A stretch of DNA of 64,000 nt from Endozoicomonas sp. 4G (GCF_023822025.1 NZ_CP082909.1:1602001-1666000); one strand, 5' to 3'. Positions 35,534 through 45,689 are shown, counted from the first letter of the stretch. Translations and numbers: made by a program. The notes: a model not told the origin generated them from the letters alone.

Positions 35534-36340
35534 ATGTTTGAGCGTTTAAAAGAAGACATAAGAACGGTTATGGAGCGTGATCCGGCTGCCCGGAACACCT
35601 TTGATGTGCTTACTAACTATCCGGGTCTCCATGCTTTATTGCTGCATCGTGCAGCCCATAAAGTCTGGAGGTTTGGGTTTTGCTGGCTGGGACGAACGCT
35701 GTCGTCATTCAGTCGCTGGTTGACGGGTATAGAAATACATCCGGGTGCCCGTATTGGTCGACGCTTTTTTATAGACCATGGCATGGGAGTAGTGATTGGT
35801 GAAACGGCCATTATTCATGATGATGTGACGCTCTACCATGGTGTGACCCTGGGGGGGACTTCACCGAATAGAGGCAAAAACCACCCTTCGAATCGGGGTA
35901 AACGTCATCCGACGCTTATGAAGGGAGTTGTGGTAGGTGCTGGTGCTAAGGTGTTGGGGCCTTTTGTGGTCGGTGCAAATGCCAAAATTGGCTCCAATTC
36001 CGTTGTCATTCGGGAAGTGCCTGAAGGTGCGACCGTGGTTGGCATACCGGGACGTATCATTGAGAAGCGTGAAGAAATGGATTCTCGACGTCAGAAAATG
36101 GCTGAAAAAATAGGCTTTGATGCCTACGCGGTGACAGAAAACATGCCAGACCCTACAGCCAATGCGATATCTGCCATGTTGGATCATATGCAGGCAGTGG
36201 ATAGTCGTATAGAAAAGCTCTGTATGACCCTCAGGGATCGTGGGCTTGATTGCGGTGACAAGCAGTTGCCTGAATTAAGGGAAGAGGATTTTGCCAGTGT
36301 CAAATCCGATGCGGATATCGAAGTGAGTTCCCATTCATAA
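35534..36340 (+). CDS. cysE: Serine O-acetyltransferase
   Basis: CysE makes O-acetylserine, the immediate precursor of cysteine. The 268-residue protein has the N-terminal helical region ([20 protein letters not shown]) and a left-handed hexapeptide-repeat helix ([38 protein letters not shown]). A long C-terminal tail after GIPGRII is larger than the minimal CysE. Position directly before iscR matches Azotobacter-like genomes, where a second cysE feeds cysteine to IscS. Confidence 0.94.
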   Translation: MFERLKEDIRTVMERDPAARNTFDVLTNYPGLHALLLHRAAHKVWRFGFCWLGRTLSSFSRWLTGIEIHPGARIGRRFFIDHGMGVVIGETAIIHDDVTLYHGVTLGGTSPNRGKNHPSNRGKRHPTLMKGVVVGAGAKVLGPFVVGANAKIGSNSVVIREVPEGATVVGIPGRIIEKREEMDSRRQKMAEKIGFDAYAVTENMPDPTANAISAMLDHMQAVDSRIEKLCMTLRDRGLDCGDKQLPELREEDFASVKSDADIEVSSHS

Positions 36341-36521
36341 TTTGCTTGGATGCAGGGCATTGCTTGTATACAATGACGGCGGCTTATGCCGCACTGTTAT
36401 AACGCTTTTGTTAAGACGGCCTCTTCAGTTGACTTGATTCCGCATCATTTCGATTTCTTCACAGTTCTTCTTTCTTCAGTCGGTTTAAGGCTGAGACAGG
36501 CTTCTCACGCTATCATTTACA

Positions 36522-36554
36522 ATACTTGACTAAATTGCTCAGGTATTTCATAAT
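36522..36554 (+). promoter_or_regulatory. iscR promoter with overlapping IscR type-1-like site
   Basis: TTGACT (36526-36531), 17 bases, CATAAT (36549-36554) form a sigma-70 promoter. The segment 36522-36546 (ATACTTGACT, then AAATTGCTCAGGTAT) fits the E. coli IscR type-1 consensus, in which ATA-SYYGACT and its half-inverse flank an A/T centre. Holo-IscR would thus repress its own operon. The 5' leader before iscR is about 135 bases. Confidence 0.75.
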
Positions 36555-36696
36555 TCGCCCGAATACTGATCCTGTCATTGTTTTTTTACGTATGCAGGGT
36601 AGAGCTGTTGTCGGGACAACAAACAGCAAAGTCAGTAGATTTAGGTTCTTTAGATAGCGTCGGCTTCCGGTCGGCTGGTTCGGAGATGGTGCCAAC

Positions 36697-37173
36697 ATGC
36701 GATTAACAACGAAAGGGCGTTATGCCGTAACCGCTATGTTGGACCTGGCGCTTCATGCTGGTCAAGGGCCGGTGGCGCTGGCTGATATTTCTGATCGTCA
36801 GGGCATTTCGCTTTCCTATCTGGAGCAGCTGTTCTCACGTCTCCGCCGGGGAGATCTGGTGTGCAGTGTTCGAGGCCCTGGCGGCGGTTATCGTTTGAGT
36901 CGTGATGTTGATGAAATTTATGTGGCAGAAGTCATTGATGCAGTTAATGAGTCAGTTGATGCCACACGATGTCACGGTAGCGGTTCCTGTCAAAAAGGAG
37001 CCAAATGCCTTACCCATGATCTCTGGCATGACCTCAGCCAGCAAATCCACGTATTCCTGAGTGGAATCAGTCTTGCTGATCTGGTAGCCAGACGTGAAGT
37101 TCAGAATGTTGCAGTCCGTCAGGATGAGCAACAGGGACTGATAAACAAGAGCGTGATCAACAGCCTTCTTTGA
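36697..37173 (+). CDS. iscR: Fe-S cluster regulator IscR
   Basis: IscR is a 158-residue Rrf2-family repressor that senses the cell's [2Fe-2S] supply. It starts [20 protein letters not shown] like E. coli IscR, followed by the winged helix ([30 protein letters not shown]). Cluster ligands C92, C98 and C104 are present, with H107 in the usual ligand position (CLTHDLW). It heads the isc operon. A 17-bp tandem repeat separates it from iscS. Confidence 0.97.
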   Translation: MRLTTKGRYAVTAMLDLALHAGQGPVALADISDRQGISLSYLEQLFSRLRRGDLVCSVRGPGGGYRLSRDVDEIYVAEVIDAVNESVDATRCHGSGSCQKGAKCLTHDLWHDLSQQIHVFLSGISLADLVARREVQNVAVRQDEQQGLINKSVINSLL

Positions 37174-37210
37174 TGAGGGAAGAGCGGTGGATCGCAGGGA
37201 CAAACAGCCG

Positions 37211-37345
37211 TGAGCGGTTAACAGCCTTGAGCGATTAACAGCCTTGAGCGATTAACAGCCTTGAGCGATTAACAGCCTTGAGCGATTAACAGCCTTGAGC
37301 GATTAACAGCCTTGAGCGATTAATAGCTTGAGCGGCAATTGAGCG
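37211..37345. repeat. 17-bp tandem repeat between iscR and iscS
   Basis: The unit TGAGCGATTAACAGCCT begins at 37211 (one variant base), 37228, 37245, 37262, 37279, 37296 and 37313, with a shortened copy at 37329 and decayed TGAGCG pieces after it. No spacers occur, so it is not CRISPR. Each unit contains GATTAA, and stop codons fall in the frames. Confidence 0.95.
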
Positions 37346-37390
37346 ACCTGAGCGACACAAGACGTATTCAGGCGCCTGGAGATGTGCGGG

Positions 37391-38605
37391 ATGAAATTAC
37401 CAATATACCTCGATTATTCAGCAACAACACCTTGTGATCCTCGTGTTGCTGAGAAAATGAGCCAGTGCCTGTTGTCTGAGGGCAACTTCGGTAATCCTGC
37501 ATCCCGTTCACACGTGTTTGGCTGGAAGGCAGAAGAAGCTGTTGAAGACGCCCGCAGACAGGTTGCGGACCTGCTGGGTGCTGATCCTCGTGAAATTGTC
37601 TGGACTTCAGGTGCCACTGAGGCTGACAATCTGGCTATTAAAGGTGTAGCGCACTTCTACAGCAAAAAAGGCAAGCACATCATTACCTCCAGAATTGAGC
37701 ACAAAGCCGTTCTGGATGCCTGCCGTCAGTTGGAGCGCGAAGGTTATGAAGTCACCTACCTTGAGCCCGACTCTGAAGGTATGATTACCCCCGAACAGGT
37801 TAGCAATGCGTTGCGTGAAGACACCATCCTGGTCAGCCTGATGCATGTTAATAATGAAATTGGCGTGGTGACGGATATCGCCGCCATTGGCGAGATTACC
37901 CGGGCCAGCAAGGTTTTGTTTCATGTTGATGCTTCGCAGAGTGCAGGCAAGCTTCCCATTGACCTGGGCACCCTGAAAGTGGATCTGATGTCGTTATCGG
38001 CTCACAAAATGTATGGTCCCAAAGGTGTGGGTGTGCTCTATGTACGTCGCAAGCCGCGCGTTCGTATTGAGGCCCAGATTCATGGTGGCGGTCATGAGCG
38101 GGGTATGCGTTCAGGCACTCTCCCGACTCATCAGCTGGTCGGTATGGGTGAAGCCTGTCGTATAGCCAAAGAAGAGATGGGGGTTGATAACGAGCACAGC
38201 CTGAGGCTGCGTCAGCACTTTTTGAACAGTATTTCAGACATGGAAGAAGTTCATGTCAATGGCAGCCTTGAACACCGTGTTGCCGGCAACCTCAACATCA
38301 GCTTTGCCTTCGTAGAAGGTGAGTCTCTGATTATGTCTCTGAAAGACATTGCTGTCTCTTCCGGGTCGGCCTGTACTTCTGCCAGTCTGGAACCATCTTA
38401 CGTGCTGCGCGCACTGGGTGTCAGTGATGAGCTGGCCCACAGTTCCCTGCGTTTCAGCTTTGGTCGTTTCACAACGACTGAAGAAGTGGAGTATGCGGCT
38501 ACTCAGGTGAGAGAAGCCGTAGAAAAACTGCGTGAACTGTCACCTCTGTGGGACATGTATAAAGACGGTGTTGATCTCAGTACTGTTCAGTGGGTAGCGC
38601 ACTAA
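37391..38605 (+). CDS. iscS: Cysteine desulfurase IscS
   Basis: IscS is a PLP enzyme that removes sulfur from cysteine for Fe-S clusters, thiolated tRNA and other uses. ATG 37391 gives 404 residues, exactly the E. coli length, beginning [18 protein letters not shown] lies 9 bases upstream, so ATG 37382 is less likely. The PLP lysine is in [12 protein letters not shown], and the persulfide cysteine is in [15 protein letters not shown]. It is followed at 28 bases by iscU. Confidence 0.97.
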   Translation: MKLPIYLDYSATTPCDPRVAEKMSQCLLSEGNFGNPASRSHVFGWKAEEAVEDARRQVADLLGADPREIVWTSGATEADNLAIKGVAHFYSKKGKHIITSRIEHKAVLDACRQLEREGYEVTYLEPDSEGMITPEQVSNALREDTILVSLMHVNNEIGVVTDIAAIGEITRASKVLFHVDASQSAGKLPIDLGTLKVDLMSLSAHKMYGPKGVGVLYVRRKPRVRIEAQIHGGGHERGMRSGTLPTHQLVGMGEACRIAKEEMGVDNEHSLRLRQHFLNSISDMEEVHVNGSLEHRVAGNLNISFAFVEGESLIMSLKDIAVSSGSACTSASLEPSYVLRALGVSDELAHSSLRFSFGRFTTTEEVEYAATQVREAVEKLRELSPLWDMYKDGVDLSTVQWVAH

Positions 38606-38632
38606 TACCGAAATGGGTGGGAGGATAAGGTT

Positions 38633-39028
38633 ATGGCATACAGTGAAAAGGTAATCGATCATTACGAGAACCCTCGCAACGTAGGCAAGTTAGACGACAA
38701 GTCTGATAAAGTCGGTACGGGGATGGTGGGTGCGCCTGCCTGTGGCGACGTCATGCGTCTTCAGATTCAGGTAAGCGACGAGGGTGTGATTGAAGATGCC
38801 CGTTTTAAAACCTACGGGTGTGGTTCTGCTATTGCTTCCAGCTCTCTGGCAACAGAGTGGATGAAAGGTAAGACGCTGGAACAGGCAGCGGAAATCAGGA
38901 ACACGGATATTGCTGACGAGTTGGCGCTTCCTCCTGTGAAGATCCACTGTTCAGTATTGGCTGAAGACGCGATCAAGGCGGCCATCGACGATTATCGTAC
39001 CAAGCACGATCAGCCTTCAGGTCATTGA
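38633..39028 (+). CDS. iscU: Fe-S scaffold protein IscU
   Basis: This is a 131-residue scaffold on which IscS-derived sulfur and iron assemble. The three cluster cysteines lie in GAPACGDVM, TYGCGSAIASSS and KIHCSVLAEDAI, and the chaperone-binding LPPVK is present. Strong ribosome-binding site GGGAGGATAAGG. Confidence 0.97.
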   Translation: MAYSEKVIDHYENPRNVGKLDDKSDKVGTGMVGAPACGDVMRLQIQVSDEGVIEDARFKTYGCGSAIASSSLATEWMKGKTLEQAAEIRNTDIADELALPPVKIHCSVLAEDAIKAAIDDYRTKHDQPSGH

Positions 39029-39111
39029 TATTCCAGGAGCCTGCAGGACAGTCTTAAGTCTGGCAGGCTCCCGGTGACCTATTGGATTTATGTATTGAGT
39101 TGGAGTAATTC

Positions 39112-39435
39112 ATGGCGATCACCATGACAGAAGCCGCAGCCCGGCATGTAAAGAATCAACTGAAGAAGCGTGGCAGGGGTCTCGGTATCCGTGTTGGTGT
39201 GAGAACTTCTGGCTGTTCGGGCATGGCTTATGTACTGGAGTTCGTCGATGAAACAGTAAAAGATGAACTGTCTTTTAAAAGTCAGGGTGTCAACATATAC
39301 TCCGATCAAAAGAGCCTGGTCTATCTCGATGGCACCGAGCTTGATTTTGTCAGGGAAGGGTTAAACGAAGGCTTTCAGTTTAACAACCCCAATGCATCCA
39401 GCGAATGCGGTTGTGGTGAGAGCTTCAACGTCTGA
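39112..39435 (+). CDS. iscA: A-type Fe-S carrier IscA
   Basis: This is a 107-residue carrier that delivers clusters to apo-proteins. The conserved cysteines occur in [10 protein letters not shown] and in the C-terminal [13 protein letters not shown] 39112 follows GGAGTAATTC. The length equals E. coli IscA. Confidence 0.96.
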   Translation: MAITMTEAAARHVKNQLKKRGRGLGIRVGVRTSGCSGMAYVLEFVDETVKDELSFKSQGVNIYSDQKSLVYLDGTELDFVREGLNEGFQFNNPNASSECGCGESFNV

Positions 39436-39607
39436 ACTCTGACGTACAGTGACACCCATGCAGCCTGATCTCTCTCGTTTTTGAATGCGTTGAAAAGTCT
39501 TTCATCACTCAGGTGGTGGAGGACTTTTTGCCATTGAGAGGGTTTGTAACAAAGAGTTTGTAACACAGGGCTCGTAACAAAGAGCTGCGTAATAGAATAC
39601 ATTTGGA

Positions 39608-40162
39608 ATGTCCGGTATCGTGGTCGACTTAACCAAGAATTTTTTCGAGCTATTTCAGTTGCCTGTCGAATTTCAGGTGGATCAGGCATTATTATCTGAG
39701 CGATATCGTGAATTACAGAAGCTGGTTCATCCTGACCGGTTTGCTGGCGAAGGTGAGTCGCAGCAGAGGCTGGCAGTTCAGTACGCCGCCTTCGTCAATG
39801 AAGGGCTCGAAACACTGAAGTCGCCTCTTGATCGCGCTCTTTACCTGCTGGAACTGGCAGGCCACCCTGTTGATCTTGAAAATAACACAGTGATGGATAC
39901 GGTCTTCCTGATGGAACAGATGGAGCTGAGAGAAGCTATCAGCGACATTCGTGAGCATCAGGATCCTGAGTCAGAACTGGATCGACTGATAGCGCAGGTG
40001 GATCAATCGGTAATGGATTATCAAAACGAATTTGCCTCTCTTTGGCAAAAGGGCGATAAAGCTTCACTGGAGCAGGCTGCGGCTGTCGTTCAAAAAATGC
40101 AATTCATGGTGAAGCTGTCTGGTGAACTGGAACAGCTGGAAGCCGGGCTCCTGGACGATTGA
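39608..40162 (+). CDS. hscB: Co-chaperone HscB
   Basis: HscB is a 184-residue J-protein that recruits IscU to HscA. The J domain contains the HPDRF motif (HPD) between helices II and III, and the C-terminal three-helix part binds IscU. The 172-base gap after iscA includes three GTAACA-containing short repeats (39546-39590) but no gene. Stop is 9 bases before hscA. Confidence 0.93.
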   Translation: MSGIVVDLTKNFFELFQLPVEFQVDQALLSERYRELQKLVHPDRFAGEGESQQRLAVQYAAFVNEGLETLKSPLDRALYLLELAGHPVDLENNTVMDTVFLMEQMELREAISDIREHQDPESELDRLIAQVDQSVMDYQNEFASLWQKGDKASLEQAAAVVQKMQFMVKLSGELEQLEAGLLDD

Positions 40163-40171
40163 GAATCGAAT

Positions 40172-42037
40172 ATGGCACTTCTTCAGATATCGGAGCCTGG
40201 ACTGGCTCCCGAACCTCATCAGCAAAAACGTGCAGTAGGGATCGATCTGGGCACTACCAACTCTCTGGTAGCCACGGTTCGGTCTGGATCTGTGGAAACA
40301 CTGCCCGATCACGATGGCAGGCATATCCTGCCCTCAATGGTTCGTTACGCAGAGCAGGGCATCGAAGTGGGATTGCAGGCGAAACGCCATGTGATAGACG
40401 ATTCGCTGAACACCATTGTCTCAGTTAAACGACTGATGGGGCGTGGTCTGGAGGATGTCAATACGCTGGGCGAGGTGATGCCTTATCGCTTCACTCAGTC
40501 CGAAAGCAGTATGCCCCTGATAGCAACCCGCCGCGGGGCTGTCAGCCCGGTTGAAGTGTCTGCCGAAATTCTTCGCTCGCTGGCAGAGCGTGCCAGCGAA
40601 AGCCTTGGGGGCGAGTTGGATGGTGCAGTCATTACTGTCCCTGCCTATTTTGATGATGCTCAGCGTCAGGCCACTAAAGATGCCGCAAAGCTGGCCGGGT
40701 TGCACGTCTACCGTCTTTTGAATGAGCCTACTGCTGCAGCGGTTGCCTACGGCCTGGATGAGGGAGCTGAAGGGGTTATTGCGGTCTTTGATCTGGGTGG
40801 CGGTACGTTTGATATCTCTGTACTCAGGTTAAGGAAGGGAGTGTTTGAAGTCATGGCTACCGGCGGCGACACGGCACTGGGTGGGGATGATTTTGATAAA
40901 GCGGTTGCCCGCTGGATCCTGGCGAGTGCGTCTGTTTCTGAAGCGGATCTTGATAGTGGCAGTCACAGAGCCGTTATGATTGAAGCCTGCCGGGTTAAAG
41001 AGGCTTTGACTGACTCAGAGAATGTGACCGTCACCTTTTCCGGTTGGCAAGGTGAGCTGAGTCGTATTCAGTTCAACGAATTGGTAAAACCACTGATTAC
41101 CAGAACGATCAGGACATTTAAGCGGGTTCTGCGTGATGCAGGTGTTAAGGCCGCTGATATTCATGAAATTATTATGGTAGGCGGCTCCACTCGTGTACCT
41201 TTTGTTCGTGAATCCGTGGCTGAATTTGCTGGCAAACAACCGTTGACGTCTATTGATCCAGACCGCGTCGTTGCCATGGGTGCCGCGCAACAGGCTGATG
41301 TACTGGCAGGCAATAAGTCAGCCGAAGATATGTTGCTGCTGGATGTTATTCCGCTGTCACTCGGTCTCGAGACCATGGGTGGGCTGATGGAAAAAGTCAT
41401 TCACAGAAATAGCACCATTCCGGTCAGCAGGGCTCAAGAGTTCACCACTTACAAAGAGGGCCAGACGGCAATGGCCATCCAGGTTCTGCAAGGTGAGCGA
41501 GAGCTGGTAAGTGACAACCGTTCGCTGGCGCGCTTTGAGTTGCGGGGGATTCCGCCACTGCCTGCGGGCGCTGCCAAAATTCGTGTCACTTTCCAGGTAG
41601 ATGCAGACGGTCTGCTGGATGTATCGGCGGAAGAAATGGCGACAGGTGTCAAAAGCAGTGTGCAGGTGAAGCCTTCTTATGGCCTGAGCGATGATGAAAT
41701 CGCACGTATGCTGAAAGAGTCCATGGGCAGTGCCGCCGCAGATCGTGATGCTAGAAAACTCCGGGAGCAGGAGGTAGAGGCTGAGCGGCTGACAGAAGCC
41801 CTGGCTACGGCGCTTGAAGCCGACGGGCATGAACTGCTGAGTAAAAATGAATTTAACCGGCTGGTGGCTGATCTGGAAAACCTGGGTGTTGTGAAGTGTT
41901 CAGGTGACGCAGAGGCCATCAAGCTCGAAATTGAGCGTATCAGTAAGGCCAGTGATGAGTTTGCTGCCCGTCGTATGAATTCGGGTATACGAAAAGCACT
42001 CTCCGGCCATAAGATTGACGAATTCAAGGAGTCCTGA
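40172..42037 (+). CDS. hscA: Hsp70-type chaperone HscA
   Basis: HscA uses ATP to release clusters from IscU. The 621-residue protein has the Hsp70 signatures [26 protein letters not shown] and [15 protein letters not shown] in the ATPase domain, and a shorter C-terminal lid than DnaK, with no EEVD or glycine tail. Length matches E. coli HscA (616). Confidence 0.96.
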   Translation: MALLQISEPGLAPEPHQQKRAVGIDLGTTNSLVATVRSGSVETLPDHDGRHILPSMVRYAEQGIEVGLQAKRHVIDDSLNTIVSVKRLMGRGLEDVNTLGEVMPYRFTQSESSMPLIATRRGAVSPVEVSAEILRSLAERASESLGGELDGAVITVPAYFDDAQRQATKDAAKLAGLHVYRLLNEPTAAAVAYGLDEGAEGVIAVFDLGGGTFDISVLRLRKGVFEVMATGGDTALGGDDFDKAVARWILASASVSEADLDSGSHRAVMIEACRVKEALTDSENVTVTFSGWQGELSRIQFNELVKPLITRTIRTFKRVLRDAGVKAADIHEIIMVGGSTRVPFVRESVAEFAGKQPLTSIDPDRVVAMGAAQQADVLAGNKSAEDMLLLDVIPLSLGLETMGGLMEKVIHRNSTIPVSRAQEFTTYKEGQTAMAIQVLQGERELVSDNRSLARFELRGIPPLPAGAAKIRVTFQVDADGLLDVSAEEMATGVKSSVQVKPSYGLSDDEIARMLKESMGSAAADRDARKLREQEVEAERLTEALATALEADGHELLSKNEFNRLVADLENLGVVKCSGDAEAIKLEIERISKASDEFAARRMNSGIRKALSGHKIDEFKES

Positions 42038-42039
42038 AC

Positions 42040-42378
42040 ATGCCGCAGATCGTATTTCTGCCCCACGATGAAATCTGTCCGGAAGGGGCTGTGATTGAGG
42101 CTGAAGCAGGCGTGACCGTATGTGATGCAGCTCTGGCTCATGGCATTGAAATTGAACATGCCTGCGAAAAGTCCTGCGCCTGTACGACCTGCCATGTGGT
42201 TGTTCGTGAAGGCTTTGACAGCATGGAAGAGGCTGATGAGCTGGAAGAAGATCTGCTCGATAAAGCCTGGGGCCTGGAGCCTGAATCCCGTTTAAGTTGT
42301 CAGGCGGTCGTGGCGGAAGAGAATCTGGTGGTAGAAATCCCCAGATACACCATTAATCAGGTGTCAGAGAAACATTGA
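42040..42378 (+). CDS. fdx: [2Fe-2S] ferredoxin of the isc operon
   Basis: This is a 112-residue adrenodoxin-type ferredoxin supplying electrons for cluster assembly. Cluster ligands are in HACEKSCACTTCHVVV, with the fourth Cys in RLSCQAVV. It begins 2 bases after the hscA stop. Confidence 0.96.
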   Translation: MPQIVFLPHDEICPEGAVIEAEAGVTVCDAALAHGIEIEHACEKSCACTTCHVVVREGFDSMEEADELEEDLLDKAWGLEPESRLSCQAVVAEENLVVEIPRYTINQVSEKH

Positions 42379-42403
42379 CCCTGTCGTGTTTTTAGGAAAG
42401 ACT

Positions 42404-42598
42404 ATGAAATGGACAGATATCTACGACATTGCTGCCGAGCTGGTGGATGCGCACCCGGATGTTGATCCAACATTTGTCAATTTTGTTGATCTGAGAAGCT
42501 GGGTGATGGCTCTGGAAGATTTTGATGATGATCCAGAGCGCTGTGGAGAAAAACTTCTGGAGGCTATTCAGGCAGCCTGGATTGAAGAGCTTGAATGA
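42404..42598 (+). CDS. iscX: Fe-S assembly adaptor IscX
   Basis: This 64-residue acidic protein (MKWTDIYDIAAELVDAHPDV, then DPTFVNFVDLRSWV) binds IscS and tunes its activity. ATG 42404 follows TAGGAAAGACT; ATG-less extension to 42386 is not needed. It is the last gene of the isc operon. Confidence 0.95.
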   Translation: MKWTDIYDIAAELVDAHPDVDPTFVNFVDLRSWVMALEDFDDDPERCGEKLLEAIQAAWIEELE

Positions 42599-42627
42599 TG
42601 TCTCCGCCCGGCATGGTCGATTTTCCC

Positions 42628-43974
42628 TTACTCATCAAGGGCATCAGGATCAAGTATCTGCCCGATAAAGACTATTCTCAGCGTTCCCTGGTGTCGCAAC
42701 ATATATAGAAAGGGTCTGTCAAAGTTAACACAGGGGTGTCTGACCATACCATCGGTACAAACCATTTCAGTCACTGCTGAAGCTTCAGTCCCCTTTTCAT
42801 TGACTTTTATGGCGCATTTTTGGTGAACTTTGCTTAAGAAGATATCTTGCGAAGATCCCATCAGCATTGCGCCTAAACTAACTTTGCCCTGTTCAAATAA
42901 CCCCCCCAGACCCATCTGTCTCAACATCGGATTCAAGTCGGTATCAGAGCGGCTTTCGAAGGGCGGTAGAGTTAATTCCACCCGTTGTACAGGTTGTAGT
43001 GACGAAAGTAAATCGGCCAATGCCAAAACAGATATTGCGGAAGGTAAGGTTCCCTCCGGGGGTAAAACCAGAACCATTTCGTAGTTACCCTGATAGGGAA
43101 CCGTCACTGCTTGCCACCCATTAACGTTAGCGTGTTCTGAGAATTGTACTTCACTATTTAACACCTCTCTTAATCGTATTCTCCTGCCGTTTGCTAAAGT
43201 AAAAAATCCTCCGTCCTCATCGCGATAAAAAGGTTGTTTCCATGATCCCCGAAAGTAAACAGTATTTATTAGACTGAGTACCGTATCCGGCCCCCATCGA
43301 TCGGGGCGACAAGAATCTGGCATCATGCCCTGAGTTAAAATGCTGATCTGTTGGTTAAGTTGTCTGGCGAGGTCGATAAGGGATGACTCGTTGTTGAAGT
43401 CAATGTTGTCATAAATCATGGTATTCGTCTTTTCAGCGATCCTGCGATAAGCATCAAGAAGCTGGTATCGCGAGGACAACAATAACCAGTTGCCAAAGGA
43501 GTAAACCTCATCTGACCCTGAAGCGGCGCCTGATTCTTCGGTTGTGGAAGGGGGTTGATAACCTCCCAAAAAGTTTGCAAGCGACTGCCGGGTGGCACCA
43601 GTGGCTCCCATGAGCAGGTTTGACAGAGCCTGAAAAAGGCTCTCAGGGGAAAAAACAAAATTTGAATTCGGTTGAGCCTGGGCGGCCAACAAAAAAAGTC
43701 GTACCGCCAGTTCGTCAGAGTCTTGTGTTACAGGCGGTGTTGCATATTGTGTTGCAGGTTGTGTTGCAGGTTGTGTTGTTGGACTGTCAAATTCATAGTG
43801 GCAAATGGGGCAGTCTGAAAAGTCATCATCATTATACTGTATTTGACACTTATGGCATGTCTTAATGACCGCCTGAAGCGGTGGTGATATCAACAAAAAA
43901 CTGAATAACAGCAGTGCTACCTGGCTTGCAAAACATTGAATGTAGCCACTGGTAATCTTAACGTTGAGAGTCAT
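42628..43974 (-). CDS. Secreted serpin with N-terminal zinc ribbon
   Basis: From the ATG at 43974 (GCAGAGG upstream) the product has 448 residues. A signal peptide ends near LLISPPLQA. Then comes a zinc ribbon (C40xxC43 and C55xxC58), a Thr/Pro/Gln linker with TQPA repeats, and a serpin fold. FVFSPESLFQALSNLLMGA is strand/helix A-B, LINTVYFRGSWKQPF is the breach, and the reactive-loop hinge KVNEKGTEASAVTE precedes FDRPFLYMLRH. The alanine/threonine hinge suggests an inhibitory serpin. The scissile bond is near G-M-V, with P1 Gly or Met. Serpins usually act on host serine or cysteine proteases. It follows the CCCH gene by 42 bases. Confidence 0.88.
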   Translation of the reverse strand: MTLNVKITSGYIQCFASQVALLLFSFLLISPPLQAVIKTCHKCQIQYNDDDFSDCPICHYEFDSPTTQPATQPATQYATPPVTQDSDELAVRLFLLAAQAQPNSNFVFSPESLFQALSNLLMGATGATRQSLANFLGGYQPPSTTEESGAASGSDEVYSFGNWLLLSSRYQLLDAYRRIAEKTNTMIYDNIDFNNESSLIDLARQLNQQISILTQGMMPDSCRPDRWGPDTVLSLINTVYFRGSWKQPFYRDEDGGFFTLANGRRIRLREVLNSEVQFSEHANVNGWQAVTVPYQGNYEMVLVLPPEGTLPSAISVLALADLLSSLQPVQRVELTLPPFESRSDTDLNPMLRQMGLGGLFEQGKVSLGAMLMGSSQDIFLSKVHQKCAIKVNEKGTEASAVTEMVCTDGMVRHPCVNFDRPFLYMLRHQGTLRIVFIGQILDPDALDE

Positions 43975-44016
43975 AGTTATACCTCTGCGCTTAATGCGCA
44001 CTTGTTAGATAAACGA

Positions 44017-44718
44017 TCACCGACTGAAATGTAGAAAGGGACAGTTTTCCTGTTCTCGAGAAGTGGTGTGGTTCCTGTCGCAGAAAATAATGGGGACAAA
44101 GCCTCCCCGCGCTCGAATAGTCTGTAATTGATGTAGTTGATGTGGCAAAAGGTGCCTGTGATCACAATTGTTAGACCGGCATACCCCTGAAAGCTGATTA
44201 AAACATACAACACGCCTTATAAAGTCCCTTTTTGTAATATGTAGAAACCTGCACGGGTCTCGCCAGCAGCCATTACGCCCATAGGCGAAATCTCTGCAGT
44301 ATTTGGGGTAACGGGGCGCATTAGTATCAAATTTTAATGTTATTAATGCGCCGACTGCATGTGCTTGTGAAGCTGGTAACGTGAGCAGGCCTCTATTTAA
44401 ATTCGGCTGAGGCAGCTGAGGCAGCTGGGGTCGCTGAAGCGGTTGAGAGTAGCCAGGCTGTCTGTATAGTTGGTGGTGATAGTTATTGCTTTTTTGGTTT
44501 CGGGCATCACTTGGAAATACGTATGCGGTATCAAGTCGGTACTGTTCATTCAAAAATGGATAGGCTCTGGCGTTGCATCGGCGAGCCGCTTCAACTTCAG
44601 CGGGGTTTTCTGCAATCCATGCAAGCATCAATGCGTTACCATAGATTAGATGTATGGGTATCCATGCATAAGATTTTATGGAAAAAATGAGAGCAAATAA
44701 AAGAACGTTTTTGGACAT
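44017..44718 (-). CDS. Exported CCCH zinc-finger protein
   Basis: This is a 233-residue protein with an N-terminal hydrophobic segment (VLLFALIFSIKSYAW) that looks like a signal peptide. A Pro/Gln/Leu-rich middle (RPQLPQLPQPNLNRG) precedes two CCCH fingers, C141-x9-C151-x4-C156-x3-H160 and C172-x7-C180-x4-C185-x3-H189, with a third Cys/His cluster (C213, H217, C226, H230). CCCH fingers are RNA-binding modules typical of eukaryotes and rare in bacteria. An exported version upstream of a secreted serpin suggests a host-directed pair. Function inferred only. Confidence 0.75.
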   Translation of the reverse strand: MSKNVLLFALIFSIKSYAWIPIHLIYGNALMLAWIAENPAEVEAARRCNARAYPFLNEQYRLDTAYVFPSDARNQKSNNYHHQLYRQPGYSQPLQRPQLPQLPQPNLNRGLLTLPASQAHAVGALITLKFDTNAPRYPKYCRDFAYGRNGCWRDPCRFLHITKRDFIRRVVCFNQLSGVCRSNNCDHRHLLPHQLHQLQTIRARGGFVPIIFCDRNHTTSREQENCPFLHFSR

Positions 44719-45079
44719 CTAGTAGCCTACCTGATCCAGAGTTTATAACTACAGACTGAGATGCATTGTCATCAGGCGTATTAGGATAGGTATAACCTGA
44801 TATGCGGACAGATAACGCCTCGGCTCTGTATTCTCAAGGCTGTTGCAGAATAGCACTTATACAGGTAGGTGCCTGATAATCTGCAAATGAATGTCACCAG
44901 GGGCTGGTTTTAAAGATCGTGAACATTTTTGCTGATAAGACTGACACTGGGGTAGTGATCGTTTACAATGCCGACCAAGCTCCCCCAATGACTGGAGGTA
45001 GCGCATTGGATTATAAATGTGCCCCGTGCTGGGCCAGAAAACGTTTAAAAGTGTTTTGGAGAGTGTTTTGGAGAGTGTA
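44719..45079. other. Intergenic region between the CCCH gene and ndk
   Basis: This is a divergent spacer that should hold promoters for both sides. A duplicated 12-mer GTGTTTTGGAGA (45051-45062, 45063-45074) places the second GGAGA as the ndk ribosome-binding site. GGTATAACC near 44789 is palindromic. No gene is seen. Confidence 0.5.
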
Positions 45080-45511
45080 ATGGCTGTAGAGCGCACTTTG
45101 TCGATTATTAAACCTGACGCAGTTGCTAAAAATGTCATCGGCGAAATTTTCAGCCGATTTGAAAAGGCTGGCCTGAAAGTTGTCGGAACCCGTATGGTTC
45201 ACCTGAGCAAAGAGAAAGCAGAAGGCTTTTATGCTGAGCATAAAGAGCGTCCTTTCTTTAATGACCTGGTGTCCTTTATGACTTCCGGCCCGGTCGTGGT
45301 ATCGGTTCTGGAAGGTGAAAACGCTGTCGCTCACCATCGTGAGCTGATGGGTGCTACCAACCCGGCTGAAGCCGCCGCCGGAACTATCCGTGCTGATTTT
45401 GCTCAGACTATTGATGAAAATGCTGTGCATGGTTCCGATTCTCCGGCTTCTGCTGCCAGAGAAGTGGCCTACTTTTTTGAGGATGCAGGCGTCTGCCCTC
45501 GCACCCGGTAA
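45080..45511 (+). CDS. ndk: Nucleoside diphosphate kinase
   Basis: Ndk balances NTP pools by transferring the gamma phosphate through a phospho-histidine. ATG 45080 gives 143 residues starting [20 protein letters not shown]. The active-site histidine lies in [31 protein letters not shown] is the ribosome-binding site. The in-frame extension to 45017 is not conserved. Confidence 0.97.
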   Translation: MAVERTLSIIKPDAVAKNVIGEIFSRFEKAGLKVVGTRMVHLSKEKAEGFYAEHKERPFFNDLVSFMTSGPVVVSVLEGENAVAHHRELMGATNPAEAAAGTIRADFAQTIDENAVHGSDSPASAAREVAYFFEDAGVCPRTR

Positions 45512-45689
45512 GTGACATCTAGCGGGGCATTCATCCTTTAGCCAACAAGGCTCAGGTGTGTGCCCTGTATTTGTATCTATGAAAATGCCATAGCTTTTGT
45601 GGTTTAATGGCGCTCGTATTTTTTCGTGAATCAATAATGCGTGGCTGCCCCATGACAGAAAACGCTCATGGCTTTTTGAGGTATTAAGA

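Noticed and set aside
37211-37345. CRISPR array suspicion
   Set aside because: The units are 17 bp and directly adjacent with no spacers; it is a simple tandem repeat.
41677-42195. Serine-rich 172-codon frame antisense to hscA/fdx
   Set aside because: Low-complexity translation opposite a clear Hsp70 gene.
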